Source of the DNA: Larus michahellis | Lineage: Eukaryota; Chordata; Aves; Charadriiformes; Laridae | DNA length: 64,000 nucleotides | Direction: 5' to 3' | Assembly (NCBI RefSeq): GCF_964199755.1 | Contig: NC_133903.1 | Span: forward strand, 7,085,001 to 7,149,000 | Shown here: one piece after another, positions 13,301 through 25,700 of the stretch | How positions within the stretch are numbered: the first letter of the stretch is position 1 | Layout: the number at the start of each line of letters is the position of its first letter | Position numbers and translations under genes: made by a program | The notes under the pieces: model-generated | The model's database searches: none | Seen by the model: the letters and a program-made list of their open reading frames with translations, nothing else | What the model was told of the DNA's origin: nothing

Positions 13301-15346
13301 TCCCCAAGGTCAGATCACACTCCCATCAAGGTCCCTCCCCCTCCGAAAAAAGCATGCACTGAGGCACGCTGAAACCATGAATGATGCAAGCGCTGGGCTC
13401 CTGCTGGCCGGCTTCATGAGCACGCTGCACTGATACATCCCGCTGAACCCCCAGGAGCTACAGGGTCATGCCCCCGCCTGCATGGTCCCACCAGCCCATG
13501 GACCCACCGACCACCAGGACGCTGCAGCAGCAATGAGCCCCATGACATGCCAGCGGCCGGCGTCATGATGGGACCTGTCCCGAGGCAGAGGAACCAGGGC
13601 CACCTCTCCTTCAGCTCTGGTTTTCCACTTTCCACCCAACTCCGTAAGGAGGAAATGGGGAGCACGTGGCAGACTAACCCCGGGCTGTCAATGCCAAATT
13701 AACCCCTGGCTGTCAGCAGCGTTTGCAGGGACACTGAGGGCACTGGGGTCTTTCCAGCTGTGGTCAGAGTAGAGCGACCCTGATGGGATATGGCTTTTAA
13801 GCCACGGTTGGTCTGTGCGGACAGGCACGGGGGGGGCACAAGCAGAGCTCTCCTCCCAGTGACAGTGGCTCAGCAGGCTGGGACACCCAGGGGTGGCTGC
13901 AATGGGAAAAATAAAAGCAAAATAAAGCAGGGGGCGGAGGGAGAGAGGCGCTGGCAGTGGGGTGGGATGGCACCGAGAGGTGGCTGCTTGCACCCTCCCT
14001 GCCCGGTGCCCGCCCGGGTGCTCCACAGGTCATGGGGATGTCCGGGATGCTGAGGGTGATGCTGCATTTATCCAGGCTCACGCCACTCGCTACACTCGTG
14101 TTCCACTGCTCGACACACAACTAAAACTTTATTAGCAGATAAAACAGATCTATTTTTAATCTGCGAGCAGAGGCAAGGCGCTCGCCCGGCTCAAGTTCAC
14201 CGAGCTTGTTTTCATCATCGCTGAAGTCAGAAAGATGCGGGAAAAGCACATGTAACCAAACACCCCGAGAGCCGAGCAGAGCCGCTGCCTGCCGACTGCG
14301 AGCCATTCACGAGGACAAGCCCGCGGCGAGGGCACTCGAGCGGCTCTGCCCAAGCTGGTGGCTGGGGGCTCAGCACAAGGAAGGGGTTTCAGCACGGGTT
14401 GCACAGGGCTACAGCACACCAAAAAAAAAAAAAATAAAAAATTAATTATAAAAGAGCGATACACTGGTCAAAGCCAGGGCAGGACCACACGTGCGTCACC
14501 CCATGCCAAGAGAGGATAAAGCTCCCATTTTCTCCGCAGCATCCAACTGGATGGCAGCTCCCCTCAGTGAAAGGTCTCAATGGAGCGAGCGGCGCAGGCT
14601 GCGGGGCTCCGTTTCACAGCAGCACGGCCGCCATTCACCCGCGTTCGGGCCTGACTGGCAGGCAGTGGCACGGCCCACAGGTTTCCCATCCCGATCCCGG
14701 GGACTGGGCCAGGAAAGCTTCGGGATCAGAGGGGCACAGGGGAGGGCAGGATGGGGCATTAATGCCGCTTTGTGCTCCATTTTCCAGGGCGGGGGGAAAT
14801 GAATGGAGCCCAGCGCAGAGCCCTGCCGCCCCTGTGGGTGCCGGACATTCCTCTGTCCGCTTTTGATTGAATCAGTCCCTTGGATGGACGGACGGACAGA
14901 CGGCAAGGTGGCTCAGAAAGCGCTGGTCGTTTCCGTTTCAGAGAGACGCAACCACAGGGGTGGTCTGTCCTGGGATTTGGGGGTCCCGCTGAGCCCCAGC
15001 AAAGGATGCTGTGCCTGCTCAGAGTGCTTTTCCTGGGGTGTCTGCCCCCGCACCCCCACCACTGTGGGCTTTCTGCTGAGAGAGGGGAGGACGGGGAGGG
15101 TGACACCACACCAGGGTCCCACCAGAGCCCCCAGGCTGGTGCCAGGCACGGGACACGCACTGTCCCCCGCCAGAGACACGACCCAGTGGGCACAGAGATA
15201 ACGCCACGCCGGATCCCACCATGCCGGCGGGTACCTGCCCAGGATGTGGACACACGCTGGTGGCCAGGATAAATTCTGCATTAGGATGAAATCTAACGTT
15301 GGAGGGGAAAAGATAAGTTCTGAAAAGTCACCTTCCAGTAAATCGA

Positions 15347-15362
15347 TTTTTTTTTTTTTTTT
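15347..15362. repeat. Poly(T) tract
   Basis: Sixteen consecutive T at the left side of the AT-rich block that precedes the CR1 insertion. Confidence 0.9.
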
Positions 15363-16675
15363 GCCTGCACGGCAGTAGCTTTAAAGTTAAAAAACACAAA
15401 AACAAAACAAGAACTTCTTTAGGCATTTCGGAATAGTTTTGCCTAGTTATTGTGAAAATTTAGATCAGAAAACGTGTTGGGTAAAATATTCAATTCCCCA
15501 CAGCCTAGAGAGCCTCATCAAAAATCCATTTGAAGTATTACTCTCAAATCCCTCATGGCAATGGGATATTTTAAGGTCAGTTAAACTTATTATTCACTCA
15601 AGATTTTCTTTCAGGTCCCTGCATATTTCAAACAGATTTTTCCCCATCTCTAGCCCAACTGTGTTACAAAAAGCCCTTTCCCCTTTTTTTTTCTGAAAAG
15701 AAAAAAAAAAAATAAAAAAAGAAGTTGTCAAAAGAAAAGATACTAATCAGAAACAGCTTCTGAAGTCTTAAAACCCGCTACAGTTTGTACTTGTTACCAA
15801 AAAACATTGACGGTATCTCCAGATCCTTAAATCCCTTGACTTTTAAAATGCTGAATGGAGCTGCGCTTGGAAAAGAAGAATTAACTCAAATTTGTTTTTC
15901 TTATTTGCAATTCAGTTTCCTTGAGACAGGGTACATTCACAGATTTTTTTTTTTTTTTCTCTCCCTTCCATTGTGTAAGGGCAGAAAGCAACTTCTAAAA
16001 GTGCAACCTGCATTATTTTTGGATTATTTAAGATTTCTAATGGAATGTAACTGCAATTTCTGCTCCTACCATCCCTTTTCCCTCCAAGGACACTTTTTAA
16101 TTTTTTTTTTTTTAATAAATAAAGATCGCCCATCTTTTAATTTCTGAAGTGTCCCCACCTTGGGGAGGGGCACAACAGCTCTTCCAGCAGCACACGAAAA
16201 CCAAGAGGGGTCAGCTCTCAAATCCAGGGTACCTGCGCACCATCAGCAGCATCTGTCCCTCGAGACACCACACAACAACCCGTATTTTAGAGAAGATATA
16301 ACAATATCTATTTTTACAGCCATCCACAGATAAACTCCGATTACAAGGTTCTGAAGTAGCAAAAAGCTCAGCCTTTCCCCTAAAACGCAAATGTCTGTTT
16401 TCTGCTCAAAACCTCCCCAGTTTTGAAACACCAACACTGACCAAAGCCAAGATTTCACTTGGAAGATCATCCCTTTCTTTGTACTTAAAAAAAAATGCAA
16501 ACTCCTGCCCTGAAGAAAATTAAACTTTTGACCACAAGAAATAAAAGCTTGGATTCCCCACTGACTTGCACAGGGCTTGTATTTGTGTCTTACCAAAGAC
16601 AGAAGCTTTCCTGGAGAGGAGATTAATTGCTGACACAATGCAGCTACTCTAATTAGCAGGGACCCTCAGAAAGGT

Positions 16676-17899
16676 GTGATTTCGGGTCATTTGCAGGTCA
16701 TGCAGGAGAACAGGGTGATCAGGCCCAGTCAGCATGGGTTTGTGAAGGGCAGGTCATGCCTATCTAACCTAATATCCTTCTATGATAAGGTGACCCACTT
16801 AGTGGATGAGGGAAAAGCTGTGGATGTTATCTACTTGGATTTTTGCAAAGCTTTTGACACTGTTTCCCACAGCATTCTCCTGGAGAAACTGGCTGCTCAT
16901 GGCCTGGACAGGTGTACTCTTCGCTGGGTAAAAAACTGGCTGGATGGCCGTGCCCAGAGAGTGGTGGTAAATGGAGTTAAATCCAGTTGGTGTCCAGTCA
17001 CAAGTGGTGTCCCCCAGGGTTCGGTGCTGGGGCCGGTTCTCTTTAATATCTTTATCAATGATCTGGATGAAGGGATTGAATGCACCCTCAGTAAGTTCGC
17101 AGATGACACTAAACTGGGCGGGCGTGTTGATCTGCTTGAGGGTAGGTTGGCTCTGCAGAGGGATCTGGACAGGCTGGACCGATGGGCTGAGACCAATGGT
17201 ATGAGGTTCAACAAGGCCAAATGCCGGGTCCTGCACTTGGGACACAACAACCCCATGCAGCGCTACAGGATTGGGGCAGAGTGGCTTGAAAGCAGCCCGG
17301 CAGAAAAGGACCTGGGGGTGTTGGTTGACAGCCGGCTGAATATGAGCCAGCAGTGTGCCCAGGTGGCCAAGAAGGCCAACAGCATCCTAGCCTGTATCAG
17401 GAATAGTGTGGTGAGCCGGACTAGGGAAGTGATCATCCCCCTGTACTCGGCACTGGTGAGGCCCCACCTCGAGTACTGCATTCAGTTTTGGGCCCCTCGC
17501 TACAAGAGGGACATTGAGGTGTTGGAGAGTGTCCAGAGAAGGGCTACAAAGCTGGTGAGGGGCCTGGAGGACAAACCTTATGAGGAACGACTGAGGGAGC
17601 TGGGGTTGTTTAGCCTGGAGAAGAGGAGGCTGAGGGGAGACCTTATCACCCTCTACAACTACCTGAAAGGAGGTTGTAGAGAGATGGGGGCTGACCTCTT
17701 CTCCCTGGTGACAAGTGATAGGACGAGGGGAAACGGGTTCAAGTTACGTCAGGGGAGGTTTAGATTAGATATTAGGAGACATTTTTTCACTGAAAGGGTT
17801 ATTAAACATTGGAATAGGTTGCCCAGGGAGGTGGTGGATTCACCATCTCTGGAGGTGTTTAAAAAAAGAGTAGATGGGGCACTGAGGGACATGGTTTAG
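16676..17899 (+). pseudogene. CR1 reverse transcriptase fragment (open frame, 5'-truncated)
   Basis: An unbroken frame of about 407 codons ending in TAG at 17,897-17,899. It covers the reverse-transcriptase fingers/palm and thumb of the CR1/Jockey superfamily. Motif A is LDFCKAFD near residues 54-61 (catalytic Asp 55), motif B is [11 protein letters not shown] at 110-120, and the catalytic FADD is at 141-144 (the common YADD with Phe). The C-terminal part contains the [10 protein letters not shown] and [17 protein letters not shown] signatures typical of bird CR1 copies. The N-terminal endonuclease is missing and no real start codon belongs to this piece; the first ATG is at 16,700. The enzyme normally copies its own RNA at a nicked target. 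This copy most likely makes nothing. The absence of stops or frameshifts suggests a fairly recent insertion. Confidence 0.93.
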
Positions 17900-17968
17900 A
17901 AGTGGCTCTTGTCAGGGTAGGCTAAAGGTTGGACTCGATGATCTTAAAGGTCCCTTCCAACCTCAACA

Positions 17969-17992
17969 ATTCTATGATTCTATGATTCTATG
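17969..17992 (+). repeat. CR1 tail, (ATTCTATG)3
   Basis: Three exact 8-bp units close the CR1 element. Avian CR1 ends in this short tandem repeat instead of poly(A) (established knowledge). Confidence 0.95.
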
Positions 17993-17999
17993 ATTTGCA

Positions 18000-20900
18000 A
18001 AGCCGGACGCACGCCTGCGCAATCCCAGTCCCCCACATGCAGGAAGCTGGCCGCTGGTCATGGCAGAGCACAACTCCTCAGCGCTGCAAACCTCTCCTCT
18101 CCTGGCCAGCAATACTGCACGGTCAGCATTTTCCACCTTATTTTGGCACTTCCAGATCTTCTTGGGAACTTGGGGAGAAAATCCGCTGCTAACCTCGCAA
18201 GAGGCTGAACGCCGGGACGGACCAGAGGACACAGGTTCCTGCCTGCTCCAGCCTGGCCTTCGTCCTGACACCACCACCCTGATCATGCCCCGAGCCTGCA
18301 GGAACATCACCCCGTCCACCTCCTGCACTGATTCGTTCCACCCTGCTCACCACCTCCTAGCAACCCTGTAATGCAAACGAGATATTTGGCCATAGAGACG
18401 CAGTATGGGGAAGATCACGCACCTGAAGGAAGGCTGGGAGGGTCCCCCCAGCTTCTCTGAGTCCTTCCCAGTTTCCACAGAAGACAATGCAGCAGCAGGT
18501 AATCACCAGAAAACCATCTTGAGGACCCGCTCCTAGGAGAAGCGGTTCAGGCACCTTTACCTTCATCCCCAAAGCCCTTCAAACGCATCGTCCCTCCTCC
18601 CTTGACCCACACAACACGTGGCTCAGCCACTGCTAGGAGCAGGGTGGCACCTCGCAGGACCTGGCTTCCAAATTCTCTCCCAGGAAGGATAACTACTGCA
18701 ACCCAAATGGTTTGAGCTCAGTTTCTCTGCCAAGTTATATGGTTAAGTAGGAGCCACAGGAGATCCAGTGCAAACTAGACCTTGTTCTGCCCAAATTCAG
18801 TGTCTGTAACAGCGTGTGCTTGTCCCACGGACCTACTCATGCTCTGCTCCGGGGAGCTGACTGATTTTGCTAGCGTTTGGCACAGATAATCCTGCTTCCA
18901 AACTGGTCCAGCCAGGTCAGTGTGAACTGAACCGAGCGACCAGTCTTCCCCAGGACCTATCCCAATTACTGCTGGGCTCTTCAGACCCTATAACATATAT
19001 GGGACTGGGACAGCCACAAAGGCACTTCCAAAGCCTCACCTCCCTGAGACAAAGGGGTCATTCTTACAAATCATTGCCTGCTTCCTGAAAGATGCTTGAC
19101 ATTTATACCCCAGACAATAATAATTTCATGAATTTCTGAAGGTCACAAACAATATTAAGAGCTCTACCCAAAGCCAAGGGTAACGCAGCCAACACAGGAG
19201 GCAAATTGAGCTGAGAGGAAAAGATTGCAAGTGCCCATAATCTTGCTCCAGAGAGCAAAGAGTTTAGAAATTATTAAACAGTTCTTAGTGTTTCCAGCCA
19301 TCTGGCCTGCATTTCTCCATTTATTCAATCAGACATATGTTGCTTTTATCCCCGCCACTGCCAGCTCTCCCCTGTTCTCTGAAAACATGTGCATCCTCCA
19401 CTCTCTGCTCATTTTCAGCTCAGCACAAAGCAGAGGCCATGAGCTTGGCACGGTGCAGATATCTAACAAGTGAACGTGCCCGTTATAGCCACTTCCACCA
19501 ACAGATTTCTCCCACTTGTACCTAAAAATCAGTGTTTGCACAAAACAAGGCAGCTCTGGCAGACTGAGATGTAATTCCGAGTTGGGAACCCCACTGCTGC
19601 AAAGCAGCATCGCTCCACCGAAGCCAACAGCATCCTATTGCTTCATGCCAGCCAGGGACTGGAAGGAGAGATCTCCTCCAGCTATGAAGGTGTGGAGAAC
19701 CAGAGCCCACAAAGAGTGTGTCTCTCTGGGGACATCACAGCACGCGTACGCCAAAGCAAGGAGGCAGATTCCACGCTGCTCTTCACAGGCTCTGCTGTAC
19801 ACTAACACATGCAAGAACATGTCCAGGCCATCCCTGTCAAGGTGTAGCACCACAAACCATCTTCTCTGATCAGCCCCCTGTTTGGACCTTTCACTTCCAG
19901 CTATGATTTCTTCCCTCTAACGAGAAGAACGCCCGCCTAGGGGGACCAGAAGCCAGAACTACAAATAACGGATGGAAAGGGAGAGAGAGGAATGCTGCAC
20001 AGCTCCAGCAATGCAGGCTCCCACCGCGTGAGCCAACAGCATTGCCCTATGGCCTCTATGGCCTTCAGAGGGCAAGAGAATGAGGAGATCCATCAGCTTG
20101 TCCAAGGATGGCCAATGCTGGCACACCAGTGTTGGACATGGGAAGCAACCTACGAGCCATAGAGGCTGTTTCAGAGCTGCAGCCATTGCTAGCAAGAAGA
20201 TAGAGCTGTTGGTTGGGAGAAGGCTTAGCTTCCACCAAGCATGAAAACTCCCGCCCTGGCTCTTTTGCAACCTGGAGATGACTGCTCTCCCACAACATGA
20301 CTCTCATCCCCCACCTGCCTGCAGCAAAAGCACGTCTTCACCTTCACATCAGCTTTGGCTTCACATTCCTCTTCCATGAGGCTCCTCCAAAGACCGCCCT
20401 TCAAGCTGGAACCGTCTCTTTGAGTCCGCAACAGGGCAAGGAGTGAATTATGTTTAATTACACACTGTCCAGGGTCTTAAGTATCAGGCCAAGTGTTACC
20501 AGATGTGCAGGGATCACTGTCAAAGTGGATCCACAGCCTTGAATGCCTGTTTGGATATTTAATATGTTGGTATTTGGGGCGTGAGGGCCAGAGCTGGGGG
20601 TTTCAGTGCAAATGTTACGAATCTCTTCTACTCTTACCATCGCCTTTTAATAACGTCATAAATCATCAGGCACTTCTCAGGTGACCACGTAATTGCCCAT
20701 TTGTGTATGCAAGCAAGCTTCTCTGGACTCCAACTCTTTGCTGCCAGCAAAGGAGACCTGCTGAGAGCAAACTCTAGGGTTTTACGTGCCCCATCTCTCT
20801 CCTTCAACAAGTCATCTCTTGGCATATGTGCTTCAGATGCACTGTGGCAGCGCACGAAAAAGAAAAGTAACTGATACAGGAAGATTAAAAAAAGGTTGGA

Positions 20901-21150
20901 TCGTTCTGTTCCTAATGCGAGCCTTGCTGCTCGCAGTCCTTTGATTGCGGCAGAAATAAAAGATGGAAATTCACTGGAGGCAAAGGAATTAATTAAAAGG
21001 AGAATAAAGGAGCATCAGTCTGTTGGAGTCCTGGCATCAATTCTGAGAATAGTTTTGAAGTGGCAACAGTTTTACTTGTTCTTTAAAGTTGTTCTTCTAC
21101 GTCCTGCACGGTGACTCAGGGAACGAACATGCAGCATGTGCAGCGCCATA
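18000..21150. other. Non-coding stretch right of CR1
   Basis: No exon or mobile element is recognised. Base composition is more balanced than in the flanking GC-rich DNA. Frames up to about 118 codons are present but look random. An older, unrecognised repeat cannot be excluded. Confidence 0.55.
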
Positions 21151-21264
21151 GCTTTCTCCTAGTTCCTGAGCCTTCAGTTTTCTCATCTTCGAGAGATACT
21201 TGCTTCAAGCAAGAACTGAGACTCTCCCCATCCCATCAACTCCAGGAGCTATGGCTCCAAAAAA
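21151..21264 (+). repeat. Separated direct duplication, copy 1
   Basis: About 114 bp running from 'gctttctcctagttcctgag' to 'ggctccaaaaaa'. It is repeated with roughly ten differences at 21,680-21,794. The sequence between and around the copies is not alike, so this is not a simple tandem repeat. Identity of the unit is unknown. Confidence 0.85.
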
Positions 21265-21679
21265 TCTGGGGACAAGGCAACCCAGCCGGCACAGGACCTA
21301 CCTGCCCGCTGGTGGGGACACCCAGCCACTGCCTTGGCATCCTTCCACCTTCTTCTGCTTCAAGGAGGAGATTTCTGCAGAAACCAGGTCTCTTCAGGAC
21401 CTCACACCACCATCCTACACTGAACTGCTCCTAACTGCTTTCTTCTGATCCACTGAGATCTTCAAAGCATGGTGGAGCCATCATCCTTCATCGGGCTGCC
21501 AGCACTCATTTTGGCCTTGTAAACTGTCTCCGGACAGTTTCATAACTCTGCAAGAAATAACTGCTGAGGTTCTGCTGTAGGTGAGAAGAACGCTAACCAC
21601 CTTCAGCCAAACCACAGCTCAAACTGGGATTGTCTTGAAATACAGCTATGCACATAAATGCAGACCATGGTTCTTCACA

Positions 21680-21794
21680 GCTTTCTTCTGGTTCCTGAGC
21701 CTTCAGTTTTCTTGTCTTCGAGAGATACTTGCTTCAAGCAAGTACTGAGACTCTCCCCATCCCATCGTCTCCAGGAGCTACAGCTCCAAAAAAA
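21680..21794 (+). repeat. Separated direct duplication, copy 2
   Basis: Second copy of the unit at 21,151-21,264, in the same orientation, 529 bp further on. Both share an uninterrupted 'cttcgagagatacttgct' core. Neither copy has TG...CA ends or a primer-binding site next to it that would make it an LTR. Confidence 0.85.
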
Positions 21795-22661
21795 CCTACC
21801 AAGTCTCTTGAGATTCATAACAAAATCAATAAGAGTTCCCAACCCTACCCTCCACCCAGGTTCTGCTTTAAAAATTTACGTTCAGCTGCCATGCGAAGAG
21901 CAAGATCTGTCACTGAGAGCATCCCAGCTGAGCTCGGGAGGGTTTCACGGCCAGATTTCTTTCCAAAGGGCACTGGTTACCCCTCCTCTTCATCCACGAA
22001 CTTGGCTCCAGCTTCACCCAAAGAGAAGCATGGGGTCTGGGGACTGTTTTCAGGTCAGAGCTGGGTACATCGCGCACACGCACAACCTGTTGTGCAGTTC
22101 ATCAACCTACCATGTCACGCAACCAGAAACCCACTAACAACAAGGCGTATGTTAACACTTACAGGCAACTGGTCGGGCCGCGATGGAAAGGCTGACATGA
22201 GGCTCCCACAGCTGGACACAGCTGGAGTTAGGTGATCATCAAACCTTGGCAGGACTGATACATAATTTAAGCCCAAATTTCCCTTTATTTTAAAGAATGT
22301 TTGCCTAGAAAAAAACCCACATTTAGAAGCAGTCTTGCACCATCAGAGTGATTAATACTAAAAAGGAATCGCTCATTCAAGGTTCCTGTTCAGTAATTCA
22401 AGTTTTATGAACCTTTTACAGGGCAGAGAGCTTATTGTGACAGAGACCTAAGTTCTGTGAATACAGCAAGCCCTCACACGCTTCCCAACACACTTTGAAG
22501 CAGAGAAATATTAATTTTTAATATACATAACAAGATCAGAACAAGGCCACCCCTTGTTATCTGCCTTGTAACAAGATCAGGATCAAACCGAGGGTGCTCT
22601 CGGGGAGGACGCAGTGGCTGGGTTACACCGGCACCGTGTGTCCTTCCCATCTGCACAGCAG

Positions 22662-22709
22662 GTAATTAGCCAGCATGCCACGCTCGCAGCCCGTGCCCAG
22701 GCTAATTAC
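22662..22709. promoter_or_regulatory. Two TAATTA motifs, 40 bp apart
   Basis: GTAATTAG at 22,662-22,669 and CTAATTAC at 22,702-22,709 are opposite-orientation versions of the same homeodomain-type site, separated by GC-rich sequence. Functional status is unknown. Confidence 0.22.
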
Positions 22710-25700
22710 GGTGACCCGCTGGGACCCGGGTGGGCTGTACCAGGCTCAGCAGCCCCATCTCCCCCCCGAGGCTGACAGGCTCTGACACTGCCTCTGCCCC
22801 CCCATGGGATGCGGCTGAAGGACGAGAGATGAGCTCCAACGGCCAGCACAGGGCAATGCCCACCCTGCTATCGCCACCTGAGGTCCAGGGCCGGTCTGCG
22901 TGATCAGGGCAGCGTGGTCTCCTAAACCATGCCAGGCACCCTGCAGAGGCAGGGACCTGCAGCAGAGCCGGGGGGTGGGGGGAGCTGGGGACACCCTTCA
23001 TCACTGCCTGGAAGAAAGCGAGGGACGTGGCGCAGGCACCCAGAGACCCCCCGATCACAGAGCCAGGGGACAGGAGTGACCCAGAGCCATCTGCTGGTGC
23101 TAACGCCAGGATAGCACCCTCCAACAAAACTGTAACCCACCGTCCTCCCATCTAACCCACCCCACCTAAGACAAGATCTGAGCTTCAAACCTGGGCGGAT
23201 GCAGAGCGCTGCCATCCTTTTAGCAAACCTCCCTCCCCACACAAACTGAAAATAAATAATAAAGCACAACTTCAGCTGCAGGAGCCAGCCAGATACAGCC
23301 TGGACCCCAGGAAAGCCTGGCAGGTGAGGGCAGGATGGTGCCCCGGAGGCTCAGCATCGTGAGCTGCCGCAGCAGGTTTAGTCCCACTCCTGTACATGGC
23401 CCCTTCCCTAGACCAGGGCGCTGGGATGCCCCCACCATCGCACTCAGACCTTCATCTCCAACGCGTGCGCTGATCCGGCAGCAGCACATGCCTCCCCTGC
23501 AGGGCAGGATCAGGCCCTTGGGGATGCCTTTCTCCCGTCTCTTTCCGGCAGCAGCCCAGCCCCTTCCCAACGGATCCTTTGTGAAGGAGAGGCACCAGCG
23601 GCAGCTCTGCGCCGCCCGGGTGGCAGCGGAGCGGATGCAGGTTGTCACGCTTGGGTCTCTGACACCGCAGGGGGATGTTCAACTCCCTCCCTCCCCCCAA
23701 AATGGGCTTTTCATGGAGACAAACGATCCCTTCCCTCAACAAAACCTAAATTCTCAGCCGAAAGTACTTGGCAGCAGCCTCTTGAAATTTTTCTCATGGC
23801 TTGTGTGGCTTAGGAACATGACTTTCTGAAATATAAAAGCAGCCAGAGGAAGAGGCCGATGCTCTTGTTGAAGAATAACATCCCCCTGCCCCCCGCCCCA
23901 GCTACGTGCCCCGCTGGGCTGTCGCTCGCAGGGACAGAGATGGCAGGTCCAAGCAGTTGGGAAAAGCTTTGCCCAGCCATCAGTAACCCACCCAGTCCCG
24001 GAGCATCACTGCCATGATGGGGCTGCATCGGCCAGGGAATGGAGGGGCGGCCAGCGGCCCCCTCCCGCTCCCCAGCATCTATTGACAAGTGGCAGTGATG
24101 AGGGATTGCGCTGACGAGCACCTGATCAATGGCACTTATCGAGTCCCCTCCGTGCTCCCGGTAATTGGAGGATTTCTTTCGCTTCCACTCTTATTGACGC
24201 TTCCTCCCTGGCAGGGTGTCCGTGGGGGTGCGGTGTCACTTGGAATTACAGGAGAGCTGAGCAGCACAGGCAGGATCGGGAACAGCGGCACAGCACGCAG
24301 TGGGAAAGGGCAGGGGAAACCTTCGAGGCATGATCAGCATCCACAGCCAGCCTCAAAGAAGGAAAAAAAATTAAAAAAATAATAAAATAATCACAGGTAG
24401 GACTGCCAAGGTGGCAGAGGCATTTCAGGATCCTGCTCCATCGGTGCGCAGAGGCCTTGGGCTAGAACAGGGATGCAGGACTCTGCTGCCGGGTCCCCCC
24501 CTCTCACTGTGCCATGTGTTTTGGGAGCTTGATTTCACCTGCAGCACGAAGCGAGCATCCCCGGGCTCACGAGGAGCCATCCTGCCCTCAGACGGGTGCT
24601 GGTGCGGGGAGCAGAGTGGGGCCAGGCAGGAGCCAGCCCTGCCCACAGCCCAGGCCCCCACAGGACTGGGGTTTGGGATGCTCCGGAGCAGCTGGGAAGT
24701 TGGGCGGTGTAGGAGGGCTCCGCCAGCCCCCGCCGAGCGGCACCACGCAGCGCTGGGCAGGAGGCAGAAGCGTGATGTGGCCTCCGGGGACGGGATCTGT
24801 CACTTTTCTTGTCCCTTCCCATCAATCACCGGTGGGTCTTTTTTTTTTTTTCCCTTTAATTTTTTTTTCCATTTTGCACAATACGGTGCTCACCGAAAGC
24901 GGCCGCTAATTCGCCAGCGGAACTAGCCCAAAGGGTGCAGGAGGGGGCAGGCGAGGAGATGGCCAATTCTTCATTCCGACTGCAGAAACACCCCCTCCCC
25001 GTGCACCCACGGGTAGCTGCGCACACAGAGGCCGGCCACGCACACACGCTGTTTAGGGGCTAAGTAATAAATCAATAGCAAAGTGGTCAGCCTTTCCCTC
25101 TGCAAGGACGCTTAACAAGGTCACATCCTTATTCTCTCCAGACTAATGAGTGGAGATTACTAATAAGACCTCAGTGACAAGTGACTATATTAATGTAATT
25201 CTCTCCTGCTTGTAATCAATTTTGTGTGTTAAAATGCACAGCGGTGTCAGCCGCCCAGCATGGCTGCGCCGTCCCAGTGCTGCAGAGCTGCCGGCTGCAC
25301 TGGGAGAGAGGAGTTTGATTCCTCTCGTGTCCCGGCCGAGCCGTGGGGTTTCCTCGGCAGAGCACGCACGGTGGTACCAAAGCGCTCCCAGGAGGAGCCC
25401 AGCAGCGCATCCCGCTCCCAACATGCTGCTGTTCCCCTTCAGCCGCCTAAAACATCTCTCTGCTGGCGCTCGAATGGCCCAAATGACAAAAGTTTTCTGT
25501 GAGTGCTTATGAGAAGCTCATTTCAGCCATTTCACCCTGTATTTTAGTCTCAAACACCCACCACTCTGCGCGCTCCAGGTCGGGGTGGTTGGTGTCACCA
25601 GCAGCCCCAAAGCGAGCATCCGTGCTGGAACAGGGATGCTCCTTTTGGTCTGTGGCTCTGGATCACGTCGGACGTGGAAAGCCTGGATGTCCGCAGGGAG

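Larger units (their letters stand above)
9581..16640. other. Non-coding stretch between two CR1 copies
   Basis: No exon is recognised. The segment from about 9,600 to 15,250 is GC-rich with random-looking short frames. A degenerate GATG/GGAT repeat lies near 11,765-11,815. From about 15,280 to 16,640 the sequence turns clearly AT-rich with several poly(T)/poly(A) runs (15,347-15,362; 15,684-15,721; 15,944-15,958; 16,100-16,112). I see no terminal repeats or transposon protein there. Confidence 0.6.
16676..17992 (+). mobile_element. CR1 LINE, 5'-truncated, with near-complete RT domain
   Basis: A plus-strand CR1 non-LTR retrotransposon. Its order is the reverse-transcriptase frame, a short 3' UTR ending in the avian CR1 text 'ggtcccttccaacctcaac', and three ATTCTATG units at 17,969-17,992. 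The endonuclease domain and ORF1 are absent, so the copy is 5'-truncated and not autonomous. The left edge is uncertain between about 16,640 and 16,700. A 7-bp ATTTGCA at 16,689-16,695 recurs at 17,993-17,999 exactly after the tail. That would fit a target-site duplication and place the left edge at 16,696. Confidence 0.95.

Noticed and set aside
21151-21794. Possible LTR pair of an endogenous retrovirus
   Set aside because: Copies are only about 114 bp, lack TG...CA ends, and no primer-binding site, polypurine tract or retroviral protein lies between or beside them.
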